From IMG/VR virus record IMGVR_UViG_3300042938_001749, positions 1 to 27,897 of that record: a stretch of 27,897 bases of DNA. One strand, given 5' to 3'. This DNA is from a virus. Under the pieces are notes generated by a model. The model did not search any database, was not told the origin of the DNA, and saw only the letters and a list, made by a program, of their open reading frames with translations. Positions within the stretch are counted from its first letter, which is position 1. Each line of letters opens with the position of its first letter. Made by a program: the position numbers and the translations under genes. Of this stretch, positions 15,220 to 23,147 are shown piece after piece.

Positions 15220-16983
15220 ATGTCAGATAAACCTAAAATTATATACGACTCGATTCAAGTTCTTCAAGAAAGCCAGAATGAGCAAGTAATTAAAAATGCA
15301 ACTGCTTTAAACGGCAGTATGTTGTCTAATCTGGTTAAGCAGGCTATCGGATCTGCGGATAAAAAAAGAGCTGTACCTAGACTTGCTTTTACTGAACAAC
15401 CGAATCAAATGGACACCTATGCTGGTGTTTTTAAGATTAAACGCGGATTATTACCAAACTCGGTAATTAAGCAAATCAGAACTCAAAACTTCCTTATTGC
15501 AGGTATTTTAAGAACTCGTGGAAACATGATGTCAATGTTTGGTCGAGCACGAGCTGACCGTTTTGATATTGGTATTGAGATCGATATTAAGCCTGAGTTT
15601 AAAGAACATATCGAACCTGAACAAATGGTTATTATTCAAGAACGGATAAACACTGTATCTAAACTATTAATCAATTGCGGAAGTAACGAAGGTCTTAAAG
15701 ATAGTCAAAAAATGACACTATCTCAATTCTTAGACGTACAAACTAGAAACGCTATTTCTTTTGCATATTTTACAACTGAAGTAATTAGAGACACCGATAA
15801 GAATTTTCACCGATTCCGTCCAGTAGACGCAGGTACTATTTATAAAACAGTTAGAAAAGGCGATGCAGCTCAAGGTATTAGAAATCAGTCAATCAAAGCT
15901 CTTGAAAATCTTGCTGGTGAAAAACTAGATATTAAAAGAGTAGAGAAAGATGAATATTCTTATATTCAAGTTGTAGAAGGTATTCCTAGACAGGCTTTTA
16001 CTGAAGAAGAGATGATCTTTCATAATATCATTGAACCTACCGATATTGAGCACAATGGATATCCAGTTACTATCTTAGATACAATCATCAACGCTGTAAC
16101 TACCCATACGTCTATTGAGCTTTATAATAAACTTTACTTTGCAAATGGTAAAGCAGCTCGTGGTATGTTGGTTATTAAATCTGATGAAATTGACCAGTCT
16201 ACAATCGAAGATATTAAACAGCAGTTTAATGCGTCTATCAATAACGTAACAAACTCTTTTAGAACTCCTATTTTCGGAGTAAGTAAAGCCGATGATGTAA
16301 ATTGGGTAAGCACTCAGCCAAATAAGAAAGACGGTGAGTTTCAGTATTTAAGTGATTTTACGTCTCGTAACATTCTTATGGCTTTTAACATCTCTGCAGA
16401 CGAACTTCCTTCTTATGGTTATTTAGCTCGTGCGACAAACTCTCAAACATTGAGCGAATCGAACAATGAATTTAAACTAACTGCAGCTCGTGATTCTGGT
16501 ATTAGACCGTTGATTCTTAAGTTTGAAGATTTTATCAATCAAAGACTAATGCCTTTGATAGATCCAGAACTAGCTCAAATTGCCTATGTCGCCTTAGCTG
16601 GATTCGACGCTGAAACAAGACAACAAGAATCAGCACGTTTAATGCAAGATCAACCTATTCACTACAACTACGACCAGTTAATGGAAGAAGTTGATAAACC
16701 TGTATTAGGAGCACATCTAGCAGGAACCATTCCGTTTAATGAAATATTCAACACTAAGCTAGACGCCTATGTTGATATGAACGTAATTTCTAGAGAATTG
16801 TTAAACTCTCCAGCAGCTCACGTAGATCCTATGTTAAGATTCAGAAGAGATCAATTCTGGGCAAGTAATATTCAAACTCTGATGCAAATTAATCCTGCAG
16901 CTTGCAGAGCTTATTTTTCATCTAGACCTGACTCTATGGTTATTTTAAAAATGTTATTAACAGACTACTTAGAAGAAGATTAA
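15220..16983 (+). CDS. Portal protein
   Basis: A 587-residue protein assigned as portal from order (TerL, structural, portal, minor head) and sequence character: an N-terminal region with 'GVFKIKRGLLPNSVIKQI', the 'LIAGILRTRGNMMSMFGRA' stem-side segment, 'DAGTIYKTVRK', 'EEEMIFHNIIEP' typical of the portal wing ('ev-x-H-x-r'), 'LYFANGKAARGMLVIKSD' matching 'f-x-nG-x-x-x-G-x-l', and 'LMAFNISADELPSYGYLARATNSQTLSESNNEF' region matching the conserved '-i-p-p-x-l-g' element. Twelve copies form the ring through which DNA passes and to which TerL docks. GGAG precedes the ATG, one base after the previous stop. Confidence 0.85.
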   Translation: MSDKPKIIYDSIQVLQESQNEQVIKNATALNGSMLSNLVKQAIGSADKKRAVPRLAFTEQPNQMDTYAGVFKIKRGLLPNSVIKQIRTQNFLIAGILRTRGNMMSMFGRARADRFDIGIEIDIKPEFKEHIEPEQMVIIQERINTVSKLLINCGSNEGLKDSQKMTLSQFLDVQTRNAISFAYFTTEVIRDTDKNFHRFRPVDAGTIYKTVRKGDAAQGIRNQSIKALENLAGEKLDIKRVEKDEYSYIQVVEGIPRQAFTEEEMIFHNIIEPTDIEHNGYPVTILDTIINAVTTHTSIELYNKLYFANGKAARGMLVIKSDEIDQSTIEDIKQQFNASINNVTNSFRTPIFGVSKADDVNWVSTQPNKKDGEFQYLSDFTSRNILMAFNISADELPSYGYLARATNSQTLSESNNEFKLTAARDSGIRPLILKFEDFINQRLMPLIDPELAQIAYVALAGFDAETRQQESARLMQDQPIHYNYDQLMEEVDKPVLGAHLAGTIPFNEIFNTKLDAYVDMNVISRELLNSPAAHVDPMLRFRRDQFWASNIQTLMQINPAACRAYFSSRPDSMVILKMLLTDYLEED

Positions 16984-16993
16984 TAGGAGATAT

Positions 16994-17575
16994 ATGTCAA
17001 ACGTTGACTACAAGACCAAATACAAAGAAATGAAAGCTAAGATGTTGGAGTCGGTTGACGTATCGTACCGACTAGGTTATGAGCAAGGATTTAAAGAAGC
17101 TACTCAAGAAGCTCAAATGGCTCAAATGCAACAACAACAGCAAGAAGCTGCAGCTATGCAACAGGCTGCTATGGGACAAGATCCTAACGCTCAGCAAGAC
17201 CCTAATGCTATGGGTGCAGAAGGTGGAATGCCACCAGAGGCTGGCGGAGAGCCTATGGGTGGACAAATGCCTCCAGAAGATATGGGACAAGAAGGTGAGC
17301 CAGAACAAGGTGGAGAGCTTGATCAGTACCTAGCTGAACTTGAGAATATGGTTTCGAAAGGTGAAAAACCTTCTGTCATCGATCTTAGAAACAAGGTTAC
17401 TGAAATCGCTACTCTTCGTAAATCTCAGAAAGAAAGAATGAAGTCCAATCGTCAACAGGTAGTTTCAGCTCAAAAATCTATCGTAGATAACCTAATTAAA
17501 AAATGGGGATCTAAGACTGAAGAAACCTCTGAAGATATTGAAAAACTCATTAGAGAAAAAGGTATCGATTTCTAA
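16994..17575 (+). CDS. Q/M/G/P-rich low-complexity protein next to portal
   Basis: A 193-residue protein. Residues 1-35 are helical, 36-110 are a low-complexity stretch of Gln, Met, Ala, Pro and Gly with imperfect short repeats ('QDPNAQQDPNAMG', 'MPPEAGGEPMGGQMPPEDMG'), and 111-193 are again helical and charged. It is probably flexible. Lying between portal and the MuF-like gene, it may be a portal- or head-associated internal protein. AGGAGA is placed 6 bases before the ATG. It overlaps the next ATG by one base. No family recognised. Confidence 0.7.
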   Translation: MSNVDYKTKYKEMKAKMLESVDVSYRLGYEQGFKEATQEAQMAQMQQQQQEAAAMQQAAMGQDPNAQQDPNAMGAEGGMPPEAGGEPMGGQMPPEDMGQEGEPEQGGELDQYLAELENMVSKGEKPSVIDLRNKVTEIATLRKSQKERMKSNRQQVVSAQKSIVDNLIKKWGSKTEETSEDIEKLIREKGIDF

Positions 17576-18381
17576 TGAAAGGTCTCTCTTTAAGAATTAT
17601 TGAGGAAATAGAGAAAACCATCGGAACGCAATTCGATGAGTTTGCTCTTAGATTCTTAGGTATTATACCTAAGCTTAGTAGATCTAAAAAGATAGTTTTC
17701 TCTTCAGCTAGAACTAGTTTAACATCTCTTTTTCTTCAAGCTCTTGGCGATAGAAAACCAGATAAGAAAGAAGAGGAAGTTCTTAAGATATTGGTTAAAA
17801 CATCTAACTCGTATTTAGACGCTCTTAAACATAAAACTCAAGCGAACATATCTCAAAAAGTTGTAGCCTATAGTCAAGATCGAACTAATAAGAAAAAATC
17901 AATCAGTTTTAAGACAATTGGAAATATTGTTCAGCAAGAAATGGACAAGTCTACCAATCATCTAAAAATGATTGTAAACGCTGAAACTAACAAATGTATT
18001 AACACAGGTACTGCTTTACAAATTGATAAAGTAGCTGCAAGTAATGGAGATGACGATCCGACTGTTTTCTTTATAATAGTTTCCGATGATAGAACTGGAC
18101 CCTACGAATACATCTTACATACGCTACCTGACAGAGTAACTCCTCGTCTTTGGAAGCTATCTGAAATTCAAACAGGCTACTATAAGAATGGTGATCAATA
18201 TCCATCCATATCTGGACTACACGTTAACTGCCGTTGTAAACTCACATACTTAGCTAAAGGTATGGGTTTTAATAAAGAAGGTAAGACAGGGTGGAAAGGC
18301 ATGGGCTATGATGAGCTTAAAGTTCAACGCGAACAATACGGACTTCCAGACGTTCCTCAAAAAATAAGTAGAAAAAAATAA
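17575..18381 (+). CDS. MuF-like minor head protein (SPP1 gp7 family)
   Basis: A 268-residue protein. The C-terminal part holds the MuF/gp7 signature: 'DDRTGPYEYILHTLPDRVTPRLW' followed by 'YPSISGLHVNCRCKLTYL' with His216, Cys219 and Cys221, the family's 'HPNCRC' motif. The N-terminal 150 residues are helical and basic. Family members bind portal and are carried in the head in low copy number, with some ejected with DNA. The portal-to-minor-head order agrees. It starts on the last base of the preceding stop. No toxin domain is fused. Confidence 0.82.
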   Translation: MKGLSLRIIEEIEKTIGTQFDEFALRFLGIIPKLSRSKKIVFSSARTSLTSLFLQALGDRKPDKKEEEVLKILVKTSNSYLDALKHKTQANISQKVVAYSQDRTNKKKSISFKTIGNIVQQEMDKSTNHLKMIVNAETNKCINTGTALQIDKVAASNGDDDPTVFFIIVSDDRTGPYEYILHTLPDRVTPRLWKLSEIQTGYYKNGDQYPSISGLHVNCRCKLTYLAKGMGFNKEGKTGWKGMGYDELKVQREQYGLPDVPQKISRKK

Positions 18382-18387
18382 GTTTAG

Positions 18388-18396
18388 TGGTATAAT
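18388..18396 (+). promoter_or_regulatory. Extended -10 promoter for the tRNA-like gene
   Basis: TGG plus a perfect TATAAT (18391-18396), 18 bases before the first base of the tRNA-like gene. No good -35 element is visible. Confidence 0.55.
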
Positions 18397-18414
18397 GTAC
18401 TTACTAGTTTCTAT

Positions 18415-18515
18415 GGCGTAGTAGCTCAGTGGTCTAGAGTCCAGACGTGATCAAGTCTCCGTAACACTACGGAACTCAGAGCAGAGGTGACATTGGTTCG
18501 AATCCAATCTACGCC
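18415..18515 (+). tRNA. tRNA-like gene with abnormal central region; anticodon unclear
   Basis: The 7-bp acceptor stem is perfect (GGCGTAG at 18415-18421 with CTACGCC at 18509-18515). The D arm is canonical (GCTC 18424-18427, GAGT 18437-18440, loop with GG). The T arm is canonical (ATTGG/CCAAT around TTCGAAT, 18492-18508). Between D and T arms lie 51 bases, about 13 more than in tRNA-Ser or tRNA-Leu. The only anticodon-like stem is AGAC/GTCT with an 8-base loop GTGATCAA (18443-18458), in which U33 and A37 could flank GAUC. Next comes a hairpin CCGTA-ACAC-TACGG (18459-18472). No CCA end is encoded. It could be a 4-base decoder, a processed precursor, a degenerate tRNA or a tRNA mimic. Confidence 0.65.
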
Positions 18516-18527
18516 CTATTTTTTCTC

Positions 18528-18555
18528 TTGCAATTTGTATTATTTCTGATATAAT
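18528..18555 (+). promoter_or_regulatory. Promoter giving a leaderless mRNA for the 18562 helicase
   Basis: TTGCAA at 18528-18533, a 16-bp spacer ending in TGA, and TATAAT at 18550-18555. The ATG begins exactly 7 bases after the -10 element, the expected +1. There is no Shine-Dalgarno. Confidence 0.75.
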
Positions 18556-18561
18556 CCCTTC

Positions 18562-19587
18562 ATGGTTGACTACTCGTATCAAAACACCGCCGCCGATAAA
18601 ATCCTAGAGATGGCTCTATCTGAGCGCTATATTGCTACAATCTTAGCCGCAGCCCCAAGTTCGGGTAAGTCAACCATAATTATAAACATTCTTAATAAAC
18701 TCTTCTCTATTGATCCTAATTATAGAGCTGTAATCTTTACCCACAATCTAAATAATCTTAAAGACCAAATGCTTGAAGGATTTTCTGAAGGTTATGTAAA
18801 TCCAAACTTTACATATGGATCTATCGGCGAAAACGTACAAGTTCAAGTCGGAGTTGTAGCTTCAGGCTCTAAAGTGTTTGGAAGCGTCGATGTCGTAGTT
18901 TTTGACGAAGCTCATCAATACTACTTAGAGAATATGGCTGAATCTGTACTCTCTACACTTAAACCTAAATACGTAATTGGAATGACAGGTACGCCTAGTT
19001 ATTTCAACAGCTTCAATTCATCTAACGTACATAAAAAATTCGGTGTACATTATATATCAGCAGAAGAACTGGTAGATCTTGGTGTTTTCAGCACTGTTTT
19101 GGTAGACGTAGTTAATGGTGACGACTTAGAGTCTAGACTTAACAATTCACTTAAAAAAGCTGTTTCTCACGGAATGGACCTTTCTAAAATAATTGTAGCA
19201 GCTAAAGATCAGATGGAAGCTAACATGATCGGCTATTTACTTAGCAAGCAAGGTCGTAAGGTGGCTGTTTCTACATCGTCTGTAGACCCTAAAAATGAAC
19301 GTCTTGGTGGTTACAAACAAGGTCGCTACGATACTCTAGTTATCGTTCTTAAAGGTGTGTTGGGCTTCTCAGACGTTAACACGACTGGTATGATCGACCT
19401 TAGAACTTCTTCGGATATCGACTGCAGGAGTCAGATCTTTGCTCGCGTACTAAGAAAACATCCTAAAGATATTAAGAAATTCTATATTTCAGCAGTAGTT
19501 AAGAAGAACCACAATAAAGAAGTTAGAATGCTACAATCGGTAATTGGACTTATGCAGCGTAAAAACTTTATCAGTTATATAAAATAA
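18562..19587 (+). CDS. SF2 helicase (DEAH-box)
   Basis: A 341-residue superfamily 2 helicase, compact for the group. Walker A 'APSSGKST' is at 31-38 (Lys36), DEAH at 115-118, motif III 'MTGTPS' at 141-146 and a motif VI-like 'SQIFARVLRKHP' near 290-300 with Arg295 and Arg298 as candidate arginine fingers. The first motif lies only 30 residues from the N-terminus, so there is almost no accessory domain. It should use ATP to move on or remodel nucleic acid; whether it acts in replication, recombination or RNA metabolism cannot be told. The leader is predicted absent (see the promoter at 18528-18555). A second SF2 helicase follows at 20310. Confidence 0.88.
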   Translation: MVDYSYQNTAADKILEMALSERYIATILAAAPSSGKSTIIINILNKLFSIDPNYRAVIFTHNLNNLKDQMLEGFSEGYVNPNFTYGSIGENVQVQVGVVASGSKVFGSVDVVVFDEAHQYYLENMAESVLSTLKPKYVIGMTGTPSYFNSFNSSNVHKKFGVHYISAEELVDLGVFSTVLVDVVNGDDLESRLNNSLKKAVSHGMDLSKIIVAAKDQMEANMIGYLLSKQGRKVAVSTSSVDPKNERLGGYKQGRYDTLVIVLKGVLGFSDVNTTGMIDLRTSSDIDCRSQIFARVLRKHPKDIKKFYISAVVKKNHNKEVRMLQSVIGLMQRKNFISYIK

Positions 19588-19589
19588 TC

Positions 19590-19618
19590 TTGCTTTAAGT
19601 TAAAACATCGTGTATTAT
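19590..19618 (+). promoter_or_regulatory. Sigma70-like promoter upstream of the 19636 gene
   Basis: TTGCTT at 19590-19595, a 17-bp spacer and TATTAT at 19613-19618. The leader would be about 11 nt and contains AAGAGG before the ATG. Confidence 0.5.
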
Positions 19619-19635
19619 CTTTAAAAGAGGTAATT

Positions 19636-19851
19636 ATGAAAAACCATTACGAAACATTGTGGGACTTATTTGACGATCTTGCTGAATTCTACAGTAGCAG
19701 TCAAGTAGAAATTCCTATGATCACTGGTGGGATTTCTCGTGAGCAAACGATGAAGTATACTTTTAATATCTCCCACAAGACAAAGAAACTACACGTCCAG
19801 ATCTACAGAATGTCGTCTGGACGTTATGAATATAACGGATATGTGCTTTAA
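19636..19851 (+). CDS. Hypothetical protein, 71 aa
   Basis: A 71-residue protein with no recognised domain. An N-terminal helix (residues 3-20, Leu/Phe/Asp-rich) is followed by probable beta strands ('MKYTFNISHKTKKLHVQIYRMSSGRYEYNGYVL'). An AAGAGG site precedes the ATG. Its stop overlaps the end of the convergent M15 peptidase gene by 4 bases, so the two mRNAs overlap tail to tail. Confidence 0.6.
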   Translation: MKNHYETLWDLFDDLAEFYSSSQVEIPMITGGISREQTMKYTFNISHKTKKLHVQIYRMSSGRYEYNGYVL

Positions 19852-20264
19852 GGCATGAACCAAATGGTTTTACCATTAGTCCAAGATCCGTAAGGAACAA
19901 TTTGAAAATGACACCATCCAATAGTTTTACTATCGTCTTCAAGCCAAAGACCGACTTCTAATAGGAACTTCTCGTTCTTTCTACACCAAACATCTAATTC
20001 ACCGTTTGGATCTGCAATATCAATAGCTTGTCCAAATAAGTGTTTACTTTTCATTGGAATCAGTTTCTTATCTGTAATTCCCTTTCTAGCATAAATTGCC
20101 AAATGCTCTACCATTGAGCGATATACAGAAGTTGGAGTCATTGACTTACCGTATTTCTCTCTTACTTTATTAATCCTTTCTAATACTATCGCTAAGTTAG
20201 CTGCGTGATCTTTAGGTAGATCTTCTAACTTCTTACCCATTAATATTTCTTTCATTGTCAACAT
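19848..20264 (-). CDS. M15-family peptidoglycan peptidase (endolysin-like)
   Basis: A 138-residue zinc peptidase domain. 'SVYRS' near 46-50 and 'SKHLFGQAID' at 73-82 give the M15 motif SxHxxGxAxD with zinc ligands His75 and Asp82; 'GWCHFQ' at 116-121 supplies the third ligand, His119. Family members cut peptide bonds in cell-wall stem peptides or cross-bridges. There is no signal peptide or binding domain, so it would need a holin or release during lysis, or could be packed in the virion. An AGAGG site precedes ATG on the minus strand. It is the only minus-strand gene in the right-hand half of the window. Confidence 0.85.
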   Translation of the reverse strand: MLTMKEILMGKKLEDLPKDHAANLAIVLERINKVREKYGKSMTPTSVYRSMVEHLAIYARKGITDKKLIPMKSKHLFGQAIDIADPNGELDVWCRKNEKFLLEVGLWLEDDSKTIGWCHFQIVPYGSWTNGKTIWFMP

Positions 20265-20295
20265 AGTTACCTCTTTACCATAAAGATTGTTTTTG

Positions 20296-20304
20296 TGGTA
20301 GAAT
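20296..20304 (+). promoter_or_regulatory. Extended -10 promoter giving a leaderless mRNA for the 20310 helicase
   Basis: TGG followed by TAGAAT (20299-20304), one mismatch to consensus. The ATG begins 6 bases later. A weak TTTACC lies 18 bp upstream (20275-20280). No Shine-Dalgarno is present. Confidence 0.6.
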
Positions 20305-20309
20305 AACCT

Positions 20310-21797
20310 ATGATATTTAAAATAGTTACACCAATTAAAGCATATATTATCGGAGCTACTCCAGAAGAGCTAGTTAAGATTAGACAGCAAACTCACTATG
20401 TCAGTGATTCAGTTGTTTACAATATCAATAAGATAAAAAATAACCGTTGGTGGAAGAGAAGTAATCCAGATACTTGGCAAGAGGCTTTAGATAATTTAGC
20501 TGGTCAAAAAGATAAATACCTACTTTTTAAGGATGTTGGTGGTTATTTTATCAGACCGGGGTATATAAGCTATCTAATTGGATTTACGTACACAGTAGAA
20601 AACTGTGTAAAATACCCCACATTAAAATCCCTAAAGTGGGAAAAAACACCCACGTTCGAACCATATGACTATCAAAACGATAGTAATGACCTATTACTTA
20701 AAATTAAACATGGTTGCGTCAGCCTACCTACAGGATCTGGGAAGTCTTATCTCCTAGAGCTTATAGCTAAAAATTCAGGACTTGATATCTCTGTCATCAC
20801 TCCTAGCGCTTCTATTTTTAACCAATTATTAGAGGAATTTACTTTACTTTTTGGTAAAGCTAGGGTAGGTGGTTTTGGCGACGGCAAGAAAGATATCACT
20901 AAGAAGATAAGTATTTGCATTAACAAGTCTTTAGCTAACCTTAAAGAAGGAACTAAAGAATATGACTTTTTCGCTAAAAAGCAAATGATATGTGTAGATG
21001 AATCTCATACCTTTGCTGCTGAAACATTGGAAGAAGTGTGTCACGGTGTATTTTCAGAAGTTCCATATAGACTATTCTTTTCCGCCACTCAAACTCGTGG
21101 TGACGGATCTGAGAAGCTCCTATATTCAATTATTGGACCGTGTGTTTATGAAATGAGTATAGAAGAAGCTATTAAGAAAGGATATCTATGCCCTCTTAAA
21201 TTCACTGTTTTAAAAACAACTTCCCCTTCTCCTTTAGTTATTAGAGATGCTATGGATAACAAGCGCGAGCATTTTCTACGTAACAAGAATATAGCGGAGC
21301 TGGTAGCTAAAATAGCTAATGCTAAATGGAGATCTTTACAAGAATCGACTTTAATCCTTGTAGAGGAACTTTCTCAAATAAGTATGGTAATGAAATTATT
21401 AGAAGTTCCCTATGGATACGTTCATGCTGCGTCTAAGAAAGAAGCTGCGGAAGTTGGCTTGGTAGCTGTTAAATCAGCCGAACAGATAGAGAAATTTAAT
21501 AAAGGTGAAATTAAAGTATTAATAGGAACTAAAGCTATCGCAACTGGAACTAACATGTTCCCTACACATAATACTATAAACTTCTCAGGCGGAAATTCAG
21601 AAATAGTCACTAAACAAGGTACTATGGGTAGATCGACACGCAAGCTTGAAAATAGTAAATATAAAGAATATCATAAACCCAAACCTTATAGTATGATTTA
21701 CGATTTTGACGTCAGAGGTAATAAGTTATTAGAAACTCAGCTTAGGAATAGAATAAAATTCTATGAAGAATCGGGCGAACTAGTTAAAATTGTTTAA
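20310..21797 (+). CDS. SF2 helicase, UvsW/XPB-like
   Basis: A 495-residue superfamily 2 helicase. An N-terminal domain of about 115 residues precedes 'PYDYQNDS' (a Q-motif-like element) and the motor: Walker A 'LPTGSGKS' at 139-146 (Lys145), 'DESH' at 230-233, motif III 'FSATQTRGDGS', and motif VI 'KQGTMGRSTRK' with Arg441 and Arg444. Layout and the 'SAT-x-x-R' element resemble T4 UvsW and related XPB/RecG-like enzymes, which unwind branched DNA and R-loops and help switch from origin-dependent to recombination-dependent replication. The presence of gp46/gp47-like genes nearby agrees with that. The UvsW assignment is inference from layout. Confidence 0.87.
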   Translation: MIFKIVTPIKAYIIGATPEELVKIRQQTHYVSDSVVYNINKIKNNRWWKRSNPDTWQEALDNLAGQKDKYLLFKDVGGYFIRPGYISYLIGFTYTVENCVKYPTLKSLKWEKTPTFEPYDYQNDSNDLLLKIKHGCVSLPTGSGKSYLLELIAKNSGLDISVITPSASIFNQLLEEFTLLFGKARVGGFGDGKKDITKKISICINKSLANLKEGTKEYDFFAKKQMICVDESHTFAAETLEEVCHGVFSEVPYRLFFSATQTRGDGSEKLLYSIIGPCVYEMSIEEAIKKGYLCPLKFTVLKTTSPSPLVIRDAMDNKREHFLRNKNIAELVAKIANAKWRSLQESTLILVEELSQISMVMKLLEVPYGYVHAASKKEAAEVGLVAVKSAEQIEKFNKGEIKVLIGTKAIATGTNMFPTHNTINFSGGNSEIVTKQGTMGRSTRKLENSKYKEYHKPKPYSMIYDFDVRGNKLLETQLRNRIKFYEESGELVKIV

Positions 21798-21802
21798 AAA
21801 CA

Positions 21803-21811
21803 TGGTATAAT
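21803..21811 (+). promoter_or_regulatory. Extended -10 promoter giving a leaderless mRNA for the sigma-like gene
   Basis: TGG followed by a perfect TATAAT (21806-21811), with the ATG 6 bases downstream. No -35 and no Shine-Dalgarno. The context is nearly identical to that upstream of the 8499 gene (CATGGTATAATAT). Confidence 0.7.
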
Positions 21812-21816
21812 ATAGA

Positions 21817-22854
21817 ATGGCTTTCAAAAGAATAGAAATAGATAGACATTTCCAGAATCTGGCTAGGCAGATTAAAGACGTTATTGAAGATAACGAAGGT
21901 AGTATTGATGACCAAAAAGAACACGTCGAGCGGTTGATGCAATTAGAGCTTACTTTTAGAGAAGATATCAAACGTTATTCTAAAGGTACAGAAGCTTACG
22001 TTAAATTTATTAAATATATTACTATCGAAGTAGGTAATATGTTAACTGCTAAATCCTATTTTAGAGAAATAGCAGCAGATTACACTAAAATATCTGAGAA
22101 GATGAAAAACGACGACGCTAAGGGTTTGATGATTTTCCATCCAAACTATAGTATGATACAGTTTATAGTTGAAAATTGGGGTGGTCCACTACCTAAGAAA
22201 GTTCAGTCTACATACAATAAATTCCTAGAATGTAGACGAGAACTTATAGAGAATAACCTACCACTTGCTATTAACAGAGCAATGATTTTTTACAGAAAAA
22301 CTCCTAAAAACCATCTTACCTTATTGGACTTCATCGGTATTTGTACTTGCGGATTAGCTGTTGGAATAGATAAATACGTAGGTCAATATACGCCCGTGTG
22401 GAGATCTGTCTGCATAGGTAGAATGGTCGGTTTTATGATAGAGGAATATTCTAAAACATTTATTAAGATGTATCCGAGCGATCAAAAAATTCTATACCGC
22501 ACAAAAGCTCTTAAATATAAACTCCAGATAGAAGATACTAAACTACTTACAAAAGTTGTGAATGATAGTTTCTACGAAGATCAGAAACTAGGTAAGCCAT
22601 GTCCTCACCTTCCTATTGCCGAAGAAGTAATAAGAGGTTTATTAAATTCCTCTGGATATATCTCTGCAGATAGCGTTTCTCCCGATTCAGAAGATGAGGA
22701 AGGCGTTTCGGTCTATGACTATGCTTTTAACGAAGAAGATAACGTCGAAGAAAAAGTTGAATATAGAGATTCGGTAAGAAAAATCTCTTCAATGGGAATG
22801 TATTTAACTATAATGGAAAGAAAAGTAATTAGATTAAAGGGAGTAATGATATGA
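21817..22854 (+). CDS. Divergent sigma70-family-like factor lacking most of region 4
   Basis: A 345-residue protein. Residues about 141-220 fit sigma region 2: 'ENNLPLAINRAMIFY' for the 'NLRLV-x-x-A-x-x-Y' helix, 'LLDFIGICTCGLAVGIDKY' for 'LDLIQEGNIGLMKAVDKF', and 'WRSVCIGRMVGFMIEEYSKT' for the 'WWIRQAITRAI' helix, ending before 'MYP', where region 2 normally meets 'RIPVH'. The last 20 residues ('MYLTIMERKVIRLKGVMI') look like the first helix of region 4 and then stop, so the -35-reading HTH is missing. T4 gp55 is also a reduced sigma without normal region 4. It is likely a phage late or middle sigma factor. It overlaps the GroES-like gene by 4 bases (ATGA). Function inferred from pattern only. 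Confidence 0.68.
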   Translation: MAFKRIEIDRHFQNLARQIKDVIEDNEGSIDDQKEHVERLMQLELTFREDIKRYSKGTEAYVKFIKYITIEVGNMLTAKSYFREIAADYTKISEKMKNDDAKGLMIFHPNYSMIQFIVENWGGPLPKKVQSTYNKFLECRRELIENNLPLAINRAMIFYRKTPKNHLTLLDFIGICTCGLAVGIDKYVGQYTPVWRSVCIGRMVGFMIEEYSKTFIKMYPSDQKILYRTKALKYKLQIEDTKLLTKVVNDSFYEDQKLGKPCPHLPIAEEVIRGLLNSSGYISADSVSPDSEDEEGVSVYDYAFNEEDNVEEKVEYRDSVRKISSMGMYLTIMERKVIRLKGVMI

Positions 22855-23147
22855 AGTCGGTTAATAGAAAAATAGTATGTGAACCTTATGTTTCTAAAGG
22901 GGCTGCTGCTTCTGAGATTAAGAAGGGTATGGCGTTTGTTAAACAAAAAAGTGCCGTGGTTGGATTAAAAGTCTTGATGGATGCTCAAATAGATGATAAG
23001 ATAAACATTAAGAAGGGCGAGTCTATCTATATTTTAGAGGAAGTCCTTCATAATCAAACATCGTATCAAAAACCGCTAACCTCAGACGCTCTTAAAGATC
23101 CGTTTGTTTTAGTTGATTTTGGTCACGTAGTTTTTGTTGGAGAATAG
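22851..23147 (+). CDS. Possible GroES-like co-chaperonin, 98 aa
   Basis: A 98-residue protein, the same length as GroES (97). Its layout can be matched to GroES: 'NRKIVCEPYVS' for the first strand, a 16-20 residue Gly/Ala/Lys-rich segment (15-32, containing 'KKGMAFV') in the mobile-loop position, 'SAVVGLKVLMDAQ' for 'STRGEVLAVG', 'INIKKGESIYIL' for 'VKVGDIVIF', and 'PFVLVDFGHVVFVGE' for 'EEVLIMSESDILAIVEA'. Identity is very low, so another small beta-barrel is possible. The phage encodes a GroEL, which raises the prior. It overlaps the sigma-like gene by 4 bases and the next ATG follows its stop directly. Confidence 0.45.
   Translation: MKSVNRKIVCEPYVSKGAAASEIKKGMAFVKQKSAVVGLKVLMDAQIDDKINIKKGESIYILEEVLHNQTSYQKPLTSDALKDPFVLVDFGHVVFVGE

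Noticed and set aside
17072-17333. Frames on both strands overlapping the Q/M-rich gene
   Set aside because: They arise from the low-complexity codons of that gene; the chosen frame has the RBS and is coupled to the next gene.
21797-22854. A possible frameshift joining the sigma-like gene to a downstream region 4
   Set aside because: I looked for a region 4 HTH in the other frames after 22854; the following sequence encodes the GroES-like protein with its own ATG, and no HTH pattern was visible.
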